64,000 nucleotides of DNA. It comes from an uncultured Clostridia bacterium. Its GTDB lineage: Bacteria; Bacillota; Clostridia; Christensenellales; Borkfalkiaceae. The stretch lies in NCBI GenBank assembly GCA_947629095.1, contig CANRCK010000001.1, forward strand, positions 62,001-126,000, written 5' to 3'. Made by a program: the position numbers and the translations under genes. Shown here one piece after another: positions 1 to 9,500 of the stretch (within the stretch, counting starts at the first letter, position 1; each line of letters opens with the position of its first letter). A model generated the notes under the pieces. That model was not told the origin of the DNA, searched no databases, and was given only the letters and a program-made list of their open reading frames with translations.

Positions 1-379
1 GTTCGAGAATGTTACGGGCGTCCGTTTGGTCGTATTTTATTATCCCTGTTAAATCGGCGTGCCCGGGGCGGACTTTTGTGAGAGTTCTCTTTGTTATGTC
101 GCAGCCTTCGGGAGCCATAAAGTCGCGCCAGTTGTCATAGTCGTTGTTTTTTATTTGAAAAGCTACGGGGCTGCCGAGAGTGCGAAGATTTCGAACGCCG
201 CTCAAAATTTCAATTTTATCGCGCTCTATCTTCTGCCTTCCGCCTCTTCCGTAGCCGCTCTGGCGCAGGGCAAGATATCTATTTATTTCGGCAATGTTTA
301 TTTTTAGATTCGAAGGCAATCCTTCGATTATTCCGGTGAGCGCCTTGCCGTGGGATTCCCCAGCCGTGATGAGTTTCAT
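1..379 (-). CDS. aroC: Chorismate synthase, N-terminal part (3' end beyond window edge)
   Basis: Minus strand from ATG at 379 reads MKLITAGESHGKALTGIIEGLPSNLKININEINRYLALRQSGYGRGGRQKIERDKIEILSGVRNLRTLGSPVAFQIKN..., the classic AroC N-terminus; open to the window edge, so missing from the ORF track. Confidence 0.93.
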   Translation of the reverse strand, partial: MKLITAGESHGKALTGIIEGLPSNLKINIAEINRYLALRQSGYGRGGRQKIERDKIEILSGVRNLRTLGSPVAFQIKNNDYDNWRDFMAPEGCDITKRTLTKVRPGHADLTGIIKYDQTDARNILE

Positions 380-381
380 TC

Positions 382-1401
382 TCACTTCTCCTTTGAAATT
401 TTATAGTCTGCGGCGTATACGGTGACGGTGACAGTGCCGTGCATATCGGTTCGGAACAAATTGTTTCCGACATATAGCTGAAGATTGGCTATATCCGTGA
501 GAGACGGACAGGACTTGGCGTTTTCGCCTACGGATATTACTGCCGCACCAACTGACAAAATATCGTAGAGCCTCGGCTCGGCATAGTCTGCAGCACAGTG
601 GTTTGCCGTTTTGATTACCGCGCACGGGGACATTTGTACGGATACGCCATCTACCTTATAAACGCCTTTTTCGAGCCGTATGGTTTCGGCTACGCCGAGC
701 TGTACCGAATCTGTGGCGTCGCCGAGGAACATAAATCCATGCCCGTCATATTGCAGCCAAAGGACTACCGAGGCGTTGTTGATGTTAAACTCAGTAGGCG
801 CCGCATTCATGCTGTGATACTCGCACTCGGGAAGCTCGGCGGACATAGGTGACATCACCATAAAACTGTAGCCGTATTCAGAATTGTACGCGCCGACGCC
901 GAACTGCGCAATCTGTATGTCGGCGCCGCTTTTTGAAAGTTCCGAATAGAACGCGGCAAACTCGTCGGTTATATATAAATTTGTGACCTGCGGCACATAT
1001 GCCGTGCCTATCTTTTTATAGCGCGCAACCTCGGCAAGCGCACCGCAATGTTCGCTCTTTACCGAAGTGCAAAAAAGATAATCGATTTTATCTATATTGC
1101 TTTTATTGAGAACGTCGAGAAGCTTATATACGTTTGAATATGTTCCGGCACCGCCGTCTATAAGCATAGTTTTTCCATCCGGAAGTTCCACCAGAGTACA
1201 GTCGCCGAAGCCGACGTCAAGATAGCGGACGCGCAGCTGTCCCAGAGGGTTTTCGTCCTTTTTAAAGTGGACGTAGGCGGTGAAATATATTACAGGAATG
1301 AAGACGTTAGTTATTATGAGCGCAATCATAACCGCCGCCACTACCGAAAGTGTGACAATTATTTTACGCCTCCTCCTATACGTCTTCTTCTTGCGTTTCA
1401 T
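382..1401 (-). CDS. ComEC/Rec2-like metallo-beta-lactamase-fold hydrolase, membrane anchored
   Basis: N-terminal basic stretch plus TM, then LRVRYLDVGFGDCTLVELPDGKTMLIDGGAG, typical of ComEC-type MBL proteins. Confidence 0.75.
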   Translation of the reverse strand: MKRKKKTYRRRRKIIVTLSVVAAVMIALIITNVFIPVIYFTAYVHFKKDENPLGQLRVRYLDVGFGDCTLVELPDGKTMLIDGGAGTYSNVYKLLDVLNKSNIDKIDYLFCTSVKSEHCGALAEVARYKKIGTAYVPQVTNLYITDEFAAFYSELSKSGADIQIAQFGVGAYNSEYGYSFMVMSPMSAELPECEYHSMNAAPTEFNINNASVVLWLQYDGHGFMFLGDATDSVQLGVAETIRLEKGVYKVDGVSVQMSPCAVIKTANHCAADYAEPRLYDILSVGAAVISVGENAKSCPSLTDIANLQLYVGNNLFRTDMHGTVTVTVYAADYKISKEK

Positions 1402-1617
1402 AGTATTTCTCTTGTATTTTTACATGAAATTATACTTATACAAATTAAATTATACATTAATTTGCGTTGGTTGTAAACAGAAAATCCGTTATAAATATTA
1501 TTTTTTAACAAAATTGGTAAAGTTTACACAAAGTTTATATTAATGCCTATTTTTATAATTAAATTAGGTTACATTGTAATAATAAAATATTACATATAGC
1601 CTGCACGGGGCTTAAAA

Positions 1618-2775
1618 ATGAGGCAGATTTTTTCGCTTATCAGGCGCGAATGCGGGTTTTTGATTGGCTCGATAATTTTGATCGGGCTGATACTTACAAT
1701 TTTTTGCGGGGCATTTCTTTCGGTAATGTCGGTATTTTTGGATGTGCCCGCGGGGATTTACGACTACTTTACGGACGTAATGAGGCTAAATGCCGTGAGT
1801 GTGCCCGACGTAACGTTTGCCGAAGCCAAAAAGCTCGGCGGGGAATGGGTTTACGCTACTAAATCGGGGCTGACCACTAACGTGGAAGTGACGGGCAAAA
1901 AGACTATTATTATAGACGCATATGAAACAAAGGATAAACCGTATGCTTATTCCTCCACCAAAAGAACGTTTGCCTGCACGCCCAAGGACGCTTACCGCTA
2001 TAAAGACGCGTGGGGAAAGCATATTGCAAAAGGGCAATGGTTTGAAAATGCGGGCGAAATAGTTGTGACCACCGATCTTGCCAAAATACTTGGCGATGTG
2101 ACCGCTGGAGATACCATAACGCTTGGGGAAACGCCTTTCAAGCTTGTGGGGTTGATACAGAGTTCCGGCGCGTACAGCTCGGCTACGAACGGCAAAATGC
2201 CCCCTTTGTGTTCGTTTTGGATTTGCGTGGACGAAAATGAAAAAATGGACTACTGCTATCTGTGCATACCCGACGCGGAAGAGATGCGTTTGACGCGCGA
2301 CAGGCTGGTTAAAAGCGGTATAGACGCCCGGGTTGCGGAAACATATGATGTTGCGTTCGAAAACGTTGATCTATGCAGAGCGTTTTTCGGTTCCATTGCG
2401 CTGGTGCTGGGCATAATGGTATTGTTTATTTTATATTCCCTGACGGCAATCTTTTACAGACAGCGTAAGGCGCAGATCTGCAGATTCAGGCTGCTCGGCG
2501 CAAAAACGGGCACGATTGCCTCGGTATACTACCTGATAATCGTAGCCGTGGCGTTTTTTGCGGTTGGCATAGGCACCGCACTTTCAATTTGGTTCAATTC
2601 GTTTTTTATGAGTCTGTGCACGCAGCTCTTCAAACAGCCTTTTACTGCGCACTTTTACATTTCGATTCCGCTGCTGCTCGTTTTGTGTATGTCGGTGTTT
2701 ATCACCGTCATATATTGGATTTACAGTTTTAAAATCAAAAATACGCAAATTGCGCAGGAGGTGAAACATGAGTAA
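1618..2775 (+). CDS. ABC transporter permease, FtsX-like
   Basis: Multiple TM segments, large extracytoplasmic loop; overlaps the next permease ORF and is followed by an ABC ATPase. Confidence 0.75.
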   Translation: MRQIFSLIRRECGFLIGSIILIGLILTIFCGAFLSVMSVFLDVPAGIYDYFTDVMRLNAVSVPDVTFAEAKKLGGEWVYATKSGLTTNVEVTGKKTIIIDAYETKDKPYAYSSTKRTFACTPKDAYRYKDAWGKHIAKGQWFENAGEIVVTTDLAKILGDVTAGDTITLGETPFKLVGLIQSSGAYSSATNGKMPPLCSFWICVDENEKMDYCYLCIPDAEEMRLTRDRLVKSGIDARVAETYDVAFENVDLCRAFFGSIALVLGIMVLFILYSLTAIFYRQRKAQICRFRLLGAKTGTIASVYYLIIVAVAFFAVGIGTALSIWFNSFFMSLCTQLFKQPFTAHFYISIPLLLVLCMSVFITVIYWIYSFKIKNTQIAQEVKHE

Positions 2776-4072
2776 GCCCTGCGGCAGATTCGGTCTTTTG
2801 AAAATTGCCATAAAGAATTTTAAAACTTATACCTGGATAAACGTGAAAATGTGCTTTGTGTTTGCCTGCCTCACCTTTTTGGTATGTTTGTTTACGAGCT
2901 ATAACTCGGCACTTGGCACAAAAAACGACGAAATTCGCAGAACAGCCATATCAAGCAATTATGTAGCGTATTCTTCGGAAGTAAATAAAAAAATATCCGC
3001 CGGAACCACGGAAAAAGCCCAAAAAACTTTCAGCGGCAGTGAATGGACGGAATTTAAAAGATTATCGGTTGCACAGATGATTTTTTCGGTGACTAAAAAA
3101 AGCGTTGCGTCGGCAATGCCGAAGTACGTTGATTTTACCTTTGACGGACAACTTGCCGAGCCAATCGACGACGCCGAAAAATTCAATGTTTACAGCTCGG
3201 CTTTCCCCTTTTTTGACGAGGATTACACGGAACTGAATGCACGTTTCGGCGAGAATGAATTTTTATTGGGACGCAAACCGCAATCGGACGGGGAAATAGT
3301 ACTTTCGGAAAACCTTTTAAAAAATTTCAACCTGACGAGGGACGCCGTCGGCTCCACGGTCCAAATGCAAATTAAAGGCGCCTCGTCGCCGTTTTTTGAA
3401 GGTAAAATCGTAGGAATTATCACAAGCAACTACTACAACCTCTACGGACACATAAGCTGGAGCCAAATACTTCCCGTTACAATGATTTGGGAAGGAAGTA
3501 AATTGTTTAACAGCGACAGCCTTATTACGCGCATAACGATGCTTGACGATTATCTTTCGGAAGAAGCGGCAAAACAAGCCAGAGCCCAAGGATTTACGTA
3601 CGGCGCTTTGGAAATTGTAAACGCCATGAAAATGCTTGACAATATCATGGTGCTCGGCAATACGCTGTACATAATAATAGGTTCGTCGCTCACAGTGGGA
3701 CTGATACTTACGATAGTGCTTATGGTAGGGAAATACGTAAGGATTTTTGCAAGGGCAAGCGGGATTTATATGACGTTCGGAATGCAGCGTTCGCAGATGA
3801 ACAAGCTGCTCATACTGCAACTGCTCTTGCTTGCGCTTGTTTCAATACCGATAGCTTTTATATTGACCGTTGCGGGCTATTACGTTATAGGAACTGCTAT
3901 TTCGCTTGTAACGCATATGACAATGGATACGTCCTGGCGGCGAATAATAGCCATGCTTATTGCCGGAATGAGCGTTATTGTAGCTATAACGATAATCTTT
4001 TTTGTGCTGACTGCAGCCAAATTGCGTAAAAAATCGATTAAACAATTGCTTGTAACCAATATCTCCAAATAA
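2768..4072 (+). CDS. ABC transporter permease, FtsX-like
   Basis: FtsX/MacB-like topology: N-term TM, large loop, three C-terminal TMs; overlaps the upstream gene by 8 nt. Confidence 0.75.
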   Translation: MSKPCGRFGLLKIAIKNFKTYTWINVKMCFVFACLTFLVCLFTSYNSALGTKNDEIRRTAISSNYVAYSSEVNKKISAGTTEKAQKTFSGSEWTEFKRLSVAQMIFSVTKKSVASAMPKYVDFTFDGQLAEPIDDAEKFNVYSSAFPFFDEDYTELNARFGENEFLLGRKPQSDGEIVLSENLLKNFNLTRDAVGSTVQMQIKGASSPFFEGKIVGIITSNYYNLYGHISWSQILPVTMIWEGSKLFNSDSLITRITMLDDYLSEEAAKQARAQGFTYGALEIVNAMKMLDNIMVLGNTLYIIIGSSLTVGLILTIVLMVGKYVRIFARASGIYMTFGMQRSQMNKLLILQLLLLALVSIPIAFILTVAGYYVIGTAISLVTHMTMDTSWRRIIAMLIAGMSVIVAITIIFFVLTAAKLRKKSIKQLLVTNISK

Positions 4073-4082
4073 GGTAAATAAA

Positions 4083-4748
4083 ATGATTGAAGTTGTGGAC
4101 GTTGTAAAAGAATATGTAACCAGCAAAACGACATTCAGGGCGCTGAACGGCGCTTCGCTGAAAATCGGGGACGGGGAATTTGTGGCTATTACCGGCAAAT
4201 CGGGCAGCGGCAAGTCCACCCTTTTGAACATATTGGGCACCTTGGACACAATGACGTCCGGCAAGGTTTACGTGGACGGCGTTGATATCTCTGCCTTGTC
4301 GGGCAAGGAAGTTGCCGAATACAGAAATAAAAAAGTAGGATTTGTTTTCCAAAGCTTTTATCTTGAACCCGGATACAGCGTTTACGACAATGTGGAATTG
4401 CCGTTGGTACTTGCCGGGGGCAGGGCAAAAAATAACCGCCCGTTGGTTGAGGCGGCGTTGAGCGAGGTTGGATTGCTTTCCAAAATCAAGGAAAAAGCCG
4501 TAAATCTTTCGGGCGGGGAACAGCAACGCGTTGCAATTGCGCGGGCGATAATAAATAATCCCTCCTATATACTCGCCGACGAGCCGTGCGGAAACCTTGA
4601 CACGCACAACAGCGAAAATATTATGCGCATACTCGACGGCTTACATAAAAACGGCAAGACGATAGTTATGGTCACGCACGATATGGAGGACGCACAAAAA
4701 GCCGGAAGAATTATTGCGATGTCCGACGGCAAAATTATAGACGGTTGA
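4083..4748 (+). CDS. ABC transporter ATP-binding protein (LolD/MacB type)
   Basis: Walker A GKSGSGKST, signature LSGGEQQRVAIARAI, Walker B YILADEPCGNLD. Confidence 0.95.
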   Translation: MIEVVDVVKEYVTSKTTFRALNGASLKIGDGEFVAITGKSGSGKSTLLNILGTLDTMTSGKVYVDGVDISALSGKEVAEYRNKKVGFVFQSFYLEPGYSVYDNVELPLVLAGGRAKNNRPLVEAALSEVGLLSKIKEKAVNLSGGEQQRVAIARAIINNPSYILADEPCGNLDTHNSENIMRILDGLHKNGKTIVMVTHDMEDAQKAGRIIAMSDGKIIDG

Positions 4749-4778
4749 AAAAAGGACCTCTAACGGCAGGTCCTTTTT
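4749..4778 (+). terminator. Intrinsic terminator after ABC operon
   Basis: AAAAAGGACCT ... AGGTCCTTTTT hairpin immediately after the stop codon. Confidence 0.85.
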
Positions 4779-4788
4779 GCTTGCGGAA

Positions 4789-6195
4789 TTATTTTAAATT
4801 GCCGCCGCAAGGCTCCGTTAACACGAGAGGATCCAGCACGCGGTTTAATTTTTCCTCGTCCATAAGCCCCTCCCTTAAAACGATGGACTTTATGGATTCG
4901 CCGGTTTTGAGGGACTCCTTTGCAATTTCGGCGGCTTTTAGATAACCTATGTATGGATTGAGCGCGGTTACTATGCCTACGCTCCTGTTCACCCACTCGG
5001 CGCACCTCTCTTCATTTGCCGTTATGCCCACGATGCAGTTATCCGTAAGCGTTTTTACTGCGCCCGTAAGGGTGTTTATTGATTCAAACAGCTGATAGAA
5101 TATAACGGGTTCGAAGGCGTTAAGCTCCAGCTGCCCCGCCTCCGCAGCCATAGTAATAGTTACGTCGTGACCTATTACGAGAAAAGCTACCTGATTTACG
5201 ACTTCGGGAATTACGGGGTTGATTTTGCCGGGCATTATTGAGGAACCGTTTTGGCGTGCGGGCAAAATGATTTCCCCCAGACCCGTGCGCGGACCGCTGG
5301 ACATAAGTCTTAAATCGTTGCACATTTTGGAAAGATTTACGGAAAGAGCCTTCAACGCGCCCGAAACGGCTACAAAGCCGTCAACGTTCTGGGTGCCGTC
5401 GAACAGGTCCTCCGCCCGGTTGAGTTTTTCACCGGTAAGACGGGAAAGCTCCTCGGTTATATGTGTAAAATAAGCTTCCTTTGCATTGATCGCCGTGCCG
5501 ATTGCCGTTGCCCCGAGATTAATTACGCGCATTTCCGCAAGTGAATTTTCAATCCTTGACGTTGAGCGACCTATTGCCGTGGCAAAGGCGCGAAAAGCCT
5601 GACCGAGCCGCATCGGAACGGCGTCCTGAAGCTGTGTTCTGCCCATTTTAAGAATCCCGTTAAATTCCGCTGCCTTATTTTTGAGCGCAGCCTCAAGCCG
5701 GCGAAGCTCGGGAATGAGTTCCGCGGCAAGCGACAAAACCGTAAGTTTCCCCGCCGTGGGGATTACGTCGTTCGTGGACTGCTCCATATTAACGTCGTCG
5801 TTGGGGCTGATTTTAGTGTAGTCTCCCCTCTTTCCGCCGAGCGTTTCTATTGCGATATTGGCAACTACTTCGTTTACGTTCATATTTGCCGAAGTGCCGG
5901 CGCCGCCCTGCACGGCATCAACAATAAAATCCTTTTTATGTTTGCCGTGAAGAATTTCGTCGCAAGCCGCAATTATCGCCTCAGCCTTTTCGCGTTCCAA
6001 AAGACCGTATTCAAGATTGACCTTTGCTGCCGCCTTTTTTATAAGAACTATGTTTTTTACAAAGGCAAAACAATGTCTGGTGCCCGTAATACCGAAATTT
6101 TCCTTTGCCCTTAAAGTCTGGATGCCGTAATATGCGTCGGCGTCGACAAACAGCTGACCTACCGAGTCGCTTTCGCAACGATATTCTTTTTTCAT
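4789..6195 (-). CDS. aspA: Aspartate ammonia-lyase (aspartase/fumarase family)
   Basis: Signature GSSIMPGKINPV; QGGAGTSANMNVNEVVANIA; start placed at MKKEYRCESDSVG (6195) rather than the longer ORF start. Confidence 0.9.
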   Translation of the reverse strand: MKKEYRCESDSVGQLFVDADAYYGIQTLRAKENFGITGTRHCFAFVKNIVLIKKAAAKVNLEYGLLEREKAEAIIAACDEILHGKHKKDFIVDAVQGGAGTSANMNVNEVVANIAIETLGGKRGDYTKISPNDDVNMEQSTNDVIPTAGKLTVLSLAAELIPELRRLEAALKNKAAEFNGILKMGRTQLQDAVPMRLGQAFRAFATAIGRSTSRIENSLAEMRVINLGATAIGTAINAKEAYFTHITEELSRLTGEKLNRAEDLFDGTQNVDGFVAVSGALKALSVNLSKMCNDLRLMSSGPRTGLGEIILPARQNGSSIMPGKINPVIPEVVNQVAFLVIGHDVTITMAAEAGQLELNAFEPVIFYQLFESINTLTGAVKTLTDNCIVGITANEERCAEWVNRSVGIVTALNPYIGYLKAAEIAKESLKTGESIKSIVLREGLMDEEKLNRVLDPLVLTEPCGGNLK

Positions 6196-6295
6196 ATAAA
6201 ATCTCCTTATCGTCTTGATTATATATCCGCCGCGTGTTATAATCAAATATATATTACAAGATAAATATTATAAATTTTATTTATGGAGTATGGTT

Positions 6296-7234
6296 ATGTA
6301 TTCGGCGATGGACTACATTTATGAAATTTACAGGGAAAAAAGCTTTACAAAGGCTGCGCAAAAGCTGTTCGTATCCCAGCCGGCGCTGTCGGCTTCGGTT
6401 AAAAAGGTTGAGGAAGAGCTTGGCGCAGAGCTGTTTGACAGGCACACCTCGCCCGTATCGCTGACCGAGGCGGGAAAAATTTATATAGAGGCAGCCGAAC
6501 AGATTTATACCGTTAAGGCGGGACTGAAAGAGCGCATAGACGATATAAACGGGCTTAGGACGGGCGAAGTTACCGCCGGCGGAACTAATTTTGTGTCATC
6601 CTGCGTAATTCCCGAAATAGTAAAAAATTACTCGGCAAAATTCCCCGGGATAGAACTCAATCTTGTTGAGTCAAACTCCGAGGAGCTAAAAAGGCTTGCG
6701 CTTGCAGGAGGAATCGACGCGGTTATAGACTACGATTTTGACGGCGCGCTGTTCAACGTAACACCGTTGCGTGAGGAAAAAATTTATCTTTCAGCCGCAA
6801 AAGATTCGCCGCAGGCGAAAAAATTTGAAAAATTTGCACTGACGTACGGCGATATAAAGCATAAAAAGGAAACAAACGTGCCCGCAATTGAAATTTCGAC
6901 GCTCGGAAACGAAAAGTTCATTTTACTGAAAAAGGGAAACAATATGCACGACAGGGCAACTAAAATTTTTCATGATGGCGCAGTACACCCACGCGCGGTG
7001 CTTATGCTCGACCAGCTTATGACGTCTTACACCCTTTCGTGCAAGGGACTTGGAATGGCGTTCGTTCCGGATACGCTGATTTATGCGGCGCCGCTTAAAA
7101 ACGCCGTGTATTTCAGGATATCCTCCCCGCACGCAAAGAGAACGCTGACCATAGCCAAAAAGAAAAATAAATATGCGGGGAAAGCGCTTACGCAGTTTAT
7201 TATCACCGCCGTGGAAAGCTTTAATAAAAAATAA
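6296..7234 (+). CDS. LysR-family transcriptional regulator
   Basis: HTH SFTKAAQKLFVSQPALSASVKKVEEELGAELFDR plus substrate-binding domain; divergent from aspA. Exact start uncertain. Confidence 0.9.
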   Translation: MYSAMDYIYEIYREKSFTKAAQKLFVSQPALSASVKKVEEELGAELFDRHTSPVSLTEAGKIYIEAAEQIYTVKAGLKERIDDINGLRTGEVTAGGTNFVSSCVIPEIVKNYSAKFPGIELNLVESNSEELKRLALAGGIDAVIDYDFDGALFNVTPLREEKIYLSAAKDSPQAKKFEKFALTYGDIKHKKETNVPAIEISTLGNEKFILLKKGNNMHDRATKIFHDGAVHPRAVLMLDQLMTSYTLSCKGLGMAFVPDTLIYAAPLKNAVYFRISSPHAKRTLTIAKKKNKYAGKALTQFIITAVESFNKK

Positions 7235-7267
7235 ATAATTCCGTATACTCTTTATACGGAGGAAATT

Positions 7268-7702
7268 ATGATCGAACACGATACAATAGAGCTTTTACGC
7301 GAGTGCGACGCAGGCATACAGATGGGAATAGCCGCAATTGACGAGGTGAAAGACAATGTTAAAAGCGCGGATTTTGGGAATATGCTGGATAACTACCAAC
7401 GCGAATACGCGCAACTGCAAAATGAAATTCAGGGAGTTTTGCACTCCTACCATGACGAGGGCAAAGACCCGAACCCCGTTGCAAAAGGTATGGCAAAGTT
7501 AAAAACGGACTTTACCATGGCAATGCATGACACCGACCAAACAATTGCCGACCTTATTACAGACGGTTGCAATATGGGAATTAAATCCTTGAACAAATAC
7601 CTTAACCAATACGGAGGCGCGGACGGACGGGCAAAGGATTTTACAAAGCGCCTTATAGAATTGCAGGACAGACAGCTTAAAGAAATCAGAAAATTTTTGT
7701 GA
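7268..7702 (+). CDS. Uncharacterised small helical protein (DUF2383/ferritin-like resemblance)
   Basis: 144 aa, RBS ggagg upstream, helical composition, terminator directly downstream. Confidence 0.6.
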   Translation: MIEHDTIELLRECDAGIQMGIAAIDEVKDNVKSADFGNMLDNYQREYAQLQNEIQGVLHSYHDEGKDPNPVAKGMAKLKTDFTMAMHDTDQTIADLITDGCNMGIKSLNKYLNQYGGADGRAKDFTKRLIELQDRQLKEIRKFL

Positions 7703-7705
7703 GAC

Positions 7706-7746
7706 CCCAAAACAGCGTTGCCGTTTTCCGGCAACGCTGTTTTGGG
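7706..7746 (+). terminator. Strong hairpin terminator
   Basis: CCCAAAACAGCGTTGCC-GTTTTCC-GGCAACGCTGTTTTGGG, 17-bp perfect stem. Confidence 0.8.
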
Positions 7747-7874
7747 TTGTATACTTTCAGTGGTACTCTCGGCAAGCGACTGAGAAAAATTTGCCGGATT
7801 TTGCCGTTTCCCGAAAGCGGGGACGGCAAAGCATCGGCGCTCTGCGTCTCGCACAAACGAGGCGTGAACCGTCG

Positions 7875-7912
7875 AAAACCCGCGCCGCCATATAAATGGC
7901 GGCGCGGGTTTT
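7875..7912 (-). terminator. Hairpin terminator downstream of tRNA-Thr
   Basis: AAAACCCGCGCCGCC / GGCGGCGCGGGTTTT perfect 15-bp inverted repeat abutting the tRNA 3' end. Confidence 0.75.
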
Positions 7913-7987
7913 GGAGCTACTGGCCGGATTCGAACCGGCGACCTGCTGATTACGAATCAGCTGCTCTACCAGCTGAGCCACAGTAGC
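7912..7987 (-). tRNA. tRNA-Thr (anticodon CGT)
   Basis: Reverse complement GCTACTG...GCTGA-TTCGTAA-TCAGC...GGTTCGAATCC...CAGTAGCTCCA folds as cloverleaf; CCA encoded. Confidence 0.95.
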
Positions 7988-8057
7988 GATTATTGTCTAT
8001 ACCATTATAACAGAATAATTAATTTTTGCAAGCAATTTTAAAGGTGTTTTTTTTATT

Positions 8058-8279
8058 TTATCCCTTTACCGTTCCACGGCTATACTCCATATTGATTTCG
8101 GCAAGTTCCTTTTCTCCGTCTATATATGGTCTATATATTTCTTCTATACTCCCGCCGCCGATGTTGTCGCAAGCTCCGCAAAAATCGCAAAGCCCGCCGC
8201 ACACGGCAAGCGACTTTGCAACTATTTCAATGCGTTCCTCCCGGCTGGTATCTTTAATTAAAAGCGATTTGAATTCCAT
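8058..8279 (-). CDS. Small Cys-rich hypothetical protein
   Basis: 73 aa, CGGLCDFCGAC cluster (CX3CX2CX2C); follows the TtcA-like gene by 1 nt on the same strand. Confidence 0.55.
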   Translation of the reverse strand: MEFKSLLIKDTSREERIEIVAKSLAVCGGLCDFCGACDNIGGGSIEEIYRPYIDGEKELAEINMEYSRGTVKG

Positions 8280-8280
8280 A

Positions 8281-9408
8281 TCACTCCTCGTCGGAATAAC
8301 GGTGAATCACTCCGTTCTTGTCTTTGTAAGAAATTACCGTGGAAAGATTCACGTTTTCCGCACTTTTGAAAATATTCTGCTCGATTTCGGGATCCTCTTT
8401 GGCGAGGCGGGCTATGAGTTCCTTTACCTTCCTGCGTTTGGAACCCGTGTTCGAAGTCAGGCAGTACTCTGCCGAACAGTTATTCGTAAATCTGCAGGCG
8501 CACTGAATAAACCGCAGATTATAATAATCCCTCCACGCTTTTATATCGGCTTCGCGTATTAAATACATGGGTCGAATAAGCTGCATACCCTTGAAATTGG
8601 CGCTGTTTACGCGCGGCATCATCGTTTGCATCTGCGCACCGTAGAGCATTCCCATTAAAATCGTTTCTATCACGTCGTCATAGTGGTGACCGAGGGCGAT
8701 TTTGTTGCAACCGAGTTCTTTAGCCTTGCTGTATAAATGTCCCCTACGCATGCGTGCGCAGATATAGCAGGGCGATTTTTCTATGTTGAATACGTTTTCG
8801 AAAATATCTGTTTGAAAAATAGTTATGGGGATATTTAACAGTTTTGCGTTGCGCTCTATTATTTCACGGTTTTCGGGACTGTAACCGGGGTCCATTACCA
8901 AAAAAACAAGCTCAAAGGGAAATTTGTTATGGCGTTTGAGTTCCTGAAACAGTTTTGCCATAAGCATAGAGTCCTTGCCGCCGGAAATGCAGACGGCAAT
9001 TTTGTCTCCCTCCCGCACAAGGTCGTACTCCACTATCGCCTTGGCAAATTTTGAAAAGAGCTTTTTTGAAAATTTTTTTCTTAAACCCTCTTCCACCTTG
9101 AGCGCGGTATCACGGGAGAGATCGAAAATATGGGTTTTAAGCCAGCCGGAATAGCCGCCTTTAAGATTGGAAGCGTTATAGCCTCTTTCCGAAAGAGCGG
9201 TTACGACTTCGGCGGAGGTGTTTCCGCTGCGGCAATATACTATAAGCTGCTTGCCCTGCGGAAGGTCAGCCACGGGAATATCTGCGGACGGAATATTGAG
9301 CGCACCGGGTATATGCCCGTAGCTGAAAGATTCCGCGTCGCGCACGTCTATCAACAAATAGTCGTCTCCGTTGAGTTTTGAAAGTTCTTCACATGTAATG
9401 TCGCCCAC
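8281..9408 (-). CDS. Rhodanese domain fused to TtcA-like PP-loop tRNA thiolation protein
   Basis: N-term rhodanese LIDVRDAESFSYGHIPGALNIPS...LIVYCRSGNTS; then PP-loop ISGGKDSMLMAKL, SPCYICARMRR, GHHYDDVIET. Confidence 0.85.
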   Translation of the reverse strand: MGDITCEELSKLNGDDYLLIDVRDAESFSYGHIPGALNIPSADIPVADLPQGKQLIVYCRSGNTSAEVVTALSERGYNASNLKGGYSGWLKTHIFDLSRDTALKVEEGLRKKFSKKLFSKFAKAIVEYDLVREGDKIAVCISGGKDSMLMAKLFQELKRHNKFPFELVFLVMDPGYSPENREIIERNAKLLNIPITIFQTDIFENVFNIEKSPCYICARMRRGHLYSKAKELGCNKIALGHHYDDVIETILMGMLYGAQMQTMMPRVNSANFKGMQLIRPMYLIREADIKAWRDYYNLRFIQCACRFTNNCSAEYCLTSNTGSKRRKVKELIARLAKEDPEIEQNIFKSAENVNLSTVISYKDKNGVIHRYSDEE

Positions 9409-9500
9409 TTTTTACCTCCTTACCAATTATAACTTGCGCGGAATTTTTAGTCAACTTATATGGAGCCATATAAAAAGAAGGCGGCGCATATATTTATTTT

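Noticed and set aside
1402-1617. Possible riboswitch upstream of the ABC exporter
   Set aside because: AT-rich intergenic region with no conserved aptamer motif that I can recognise.
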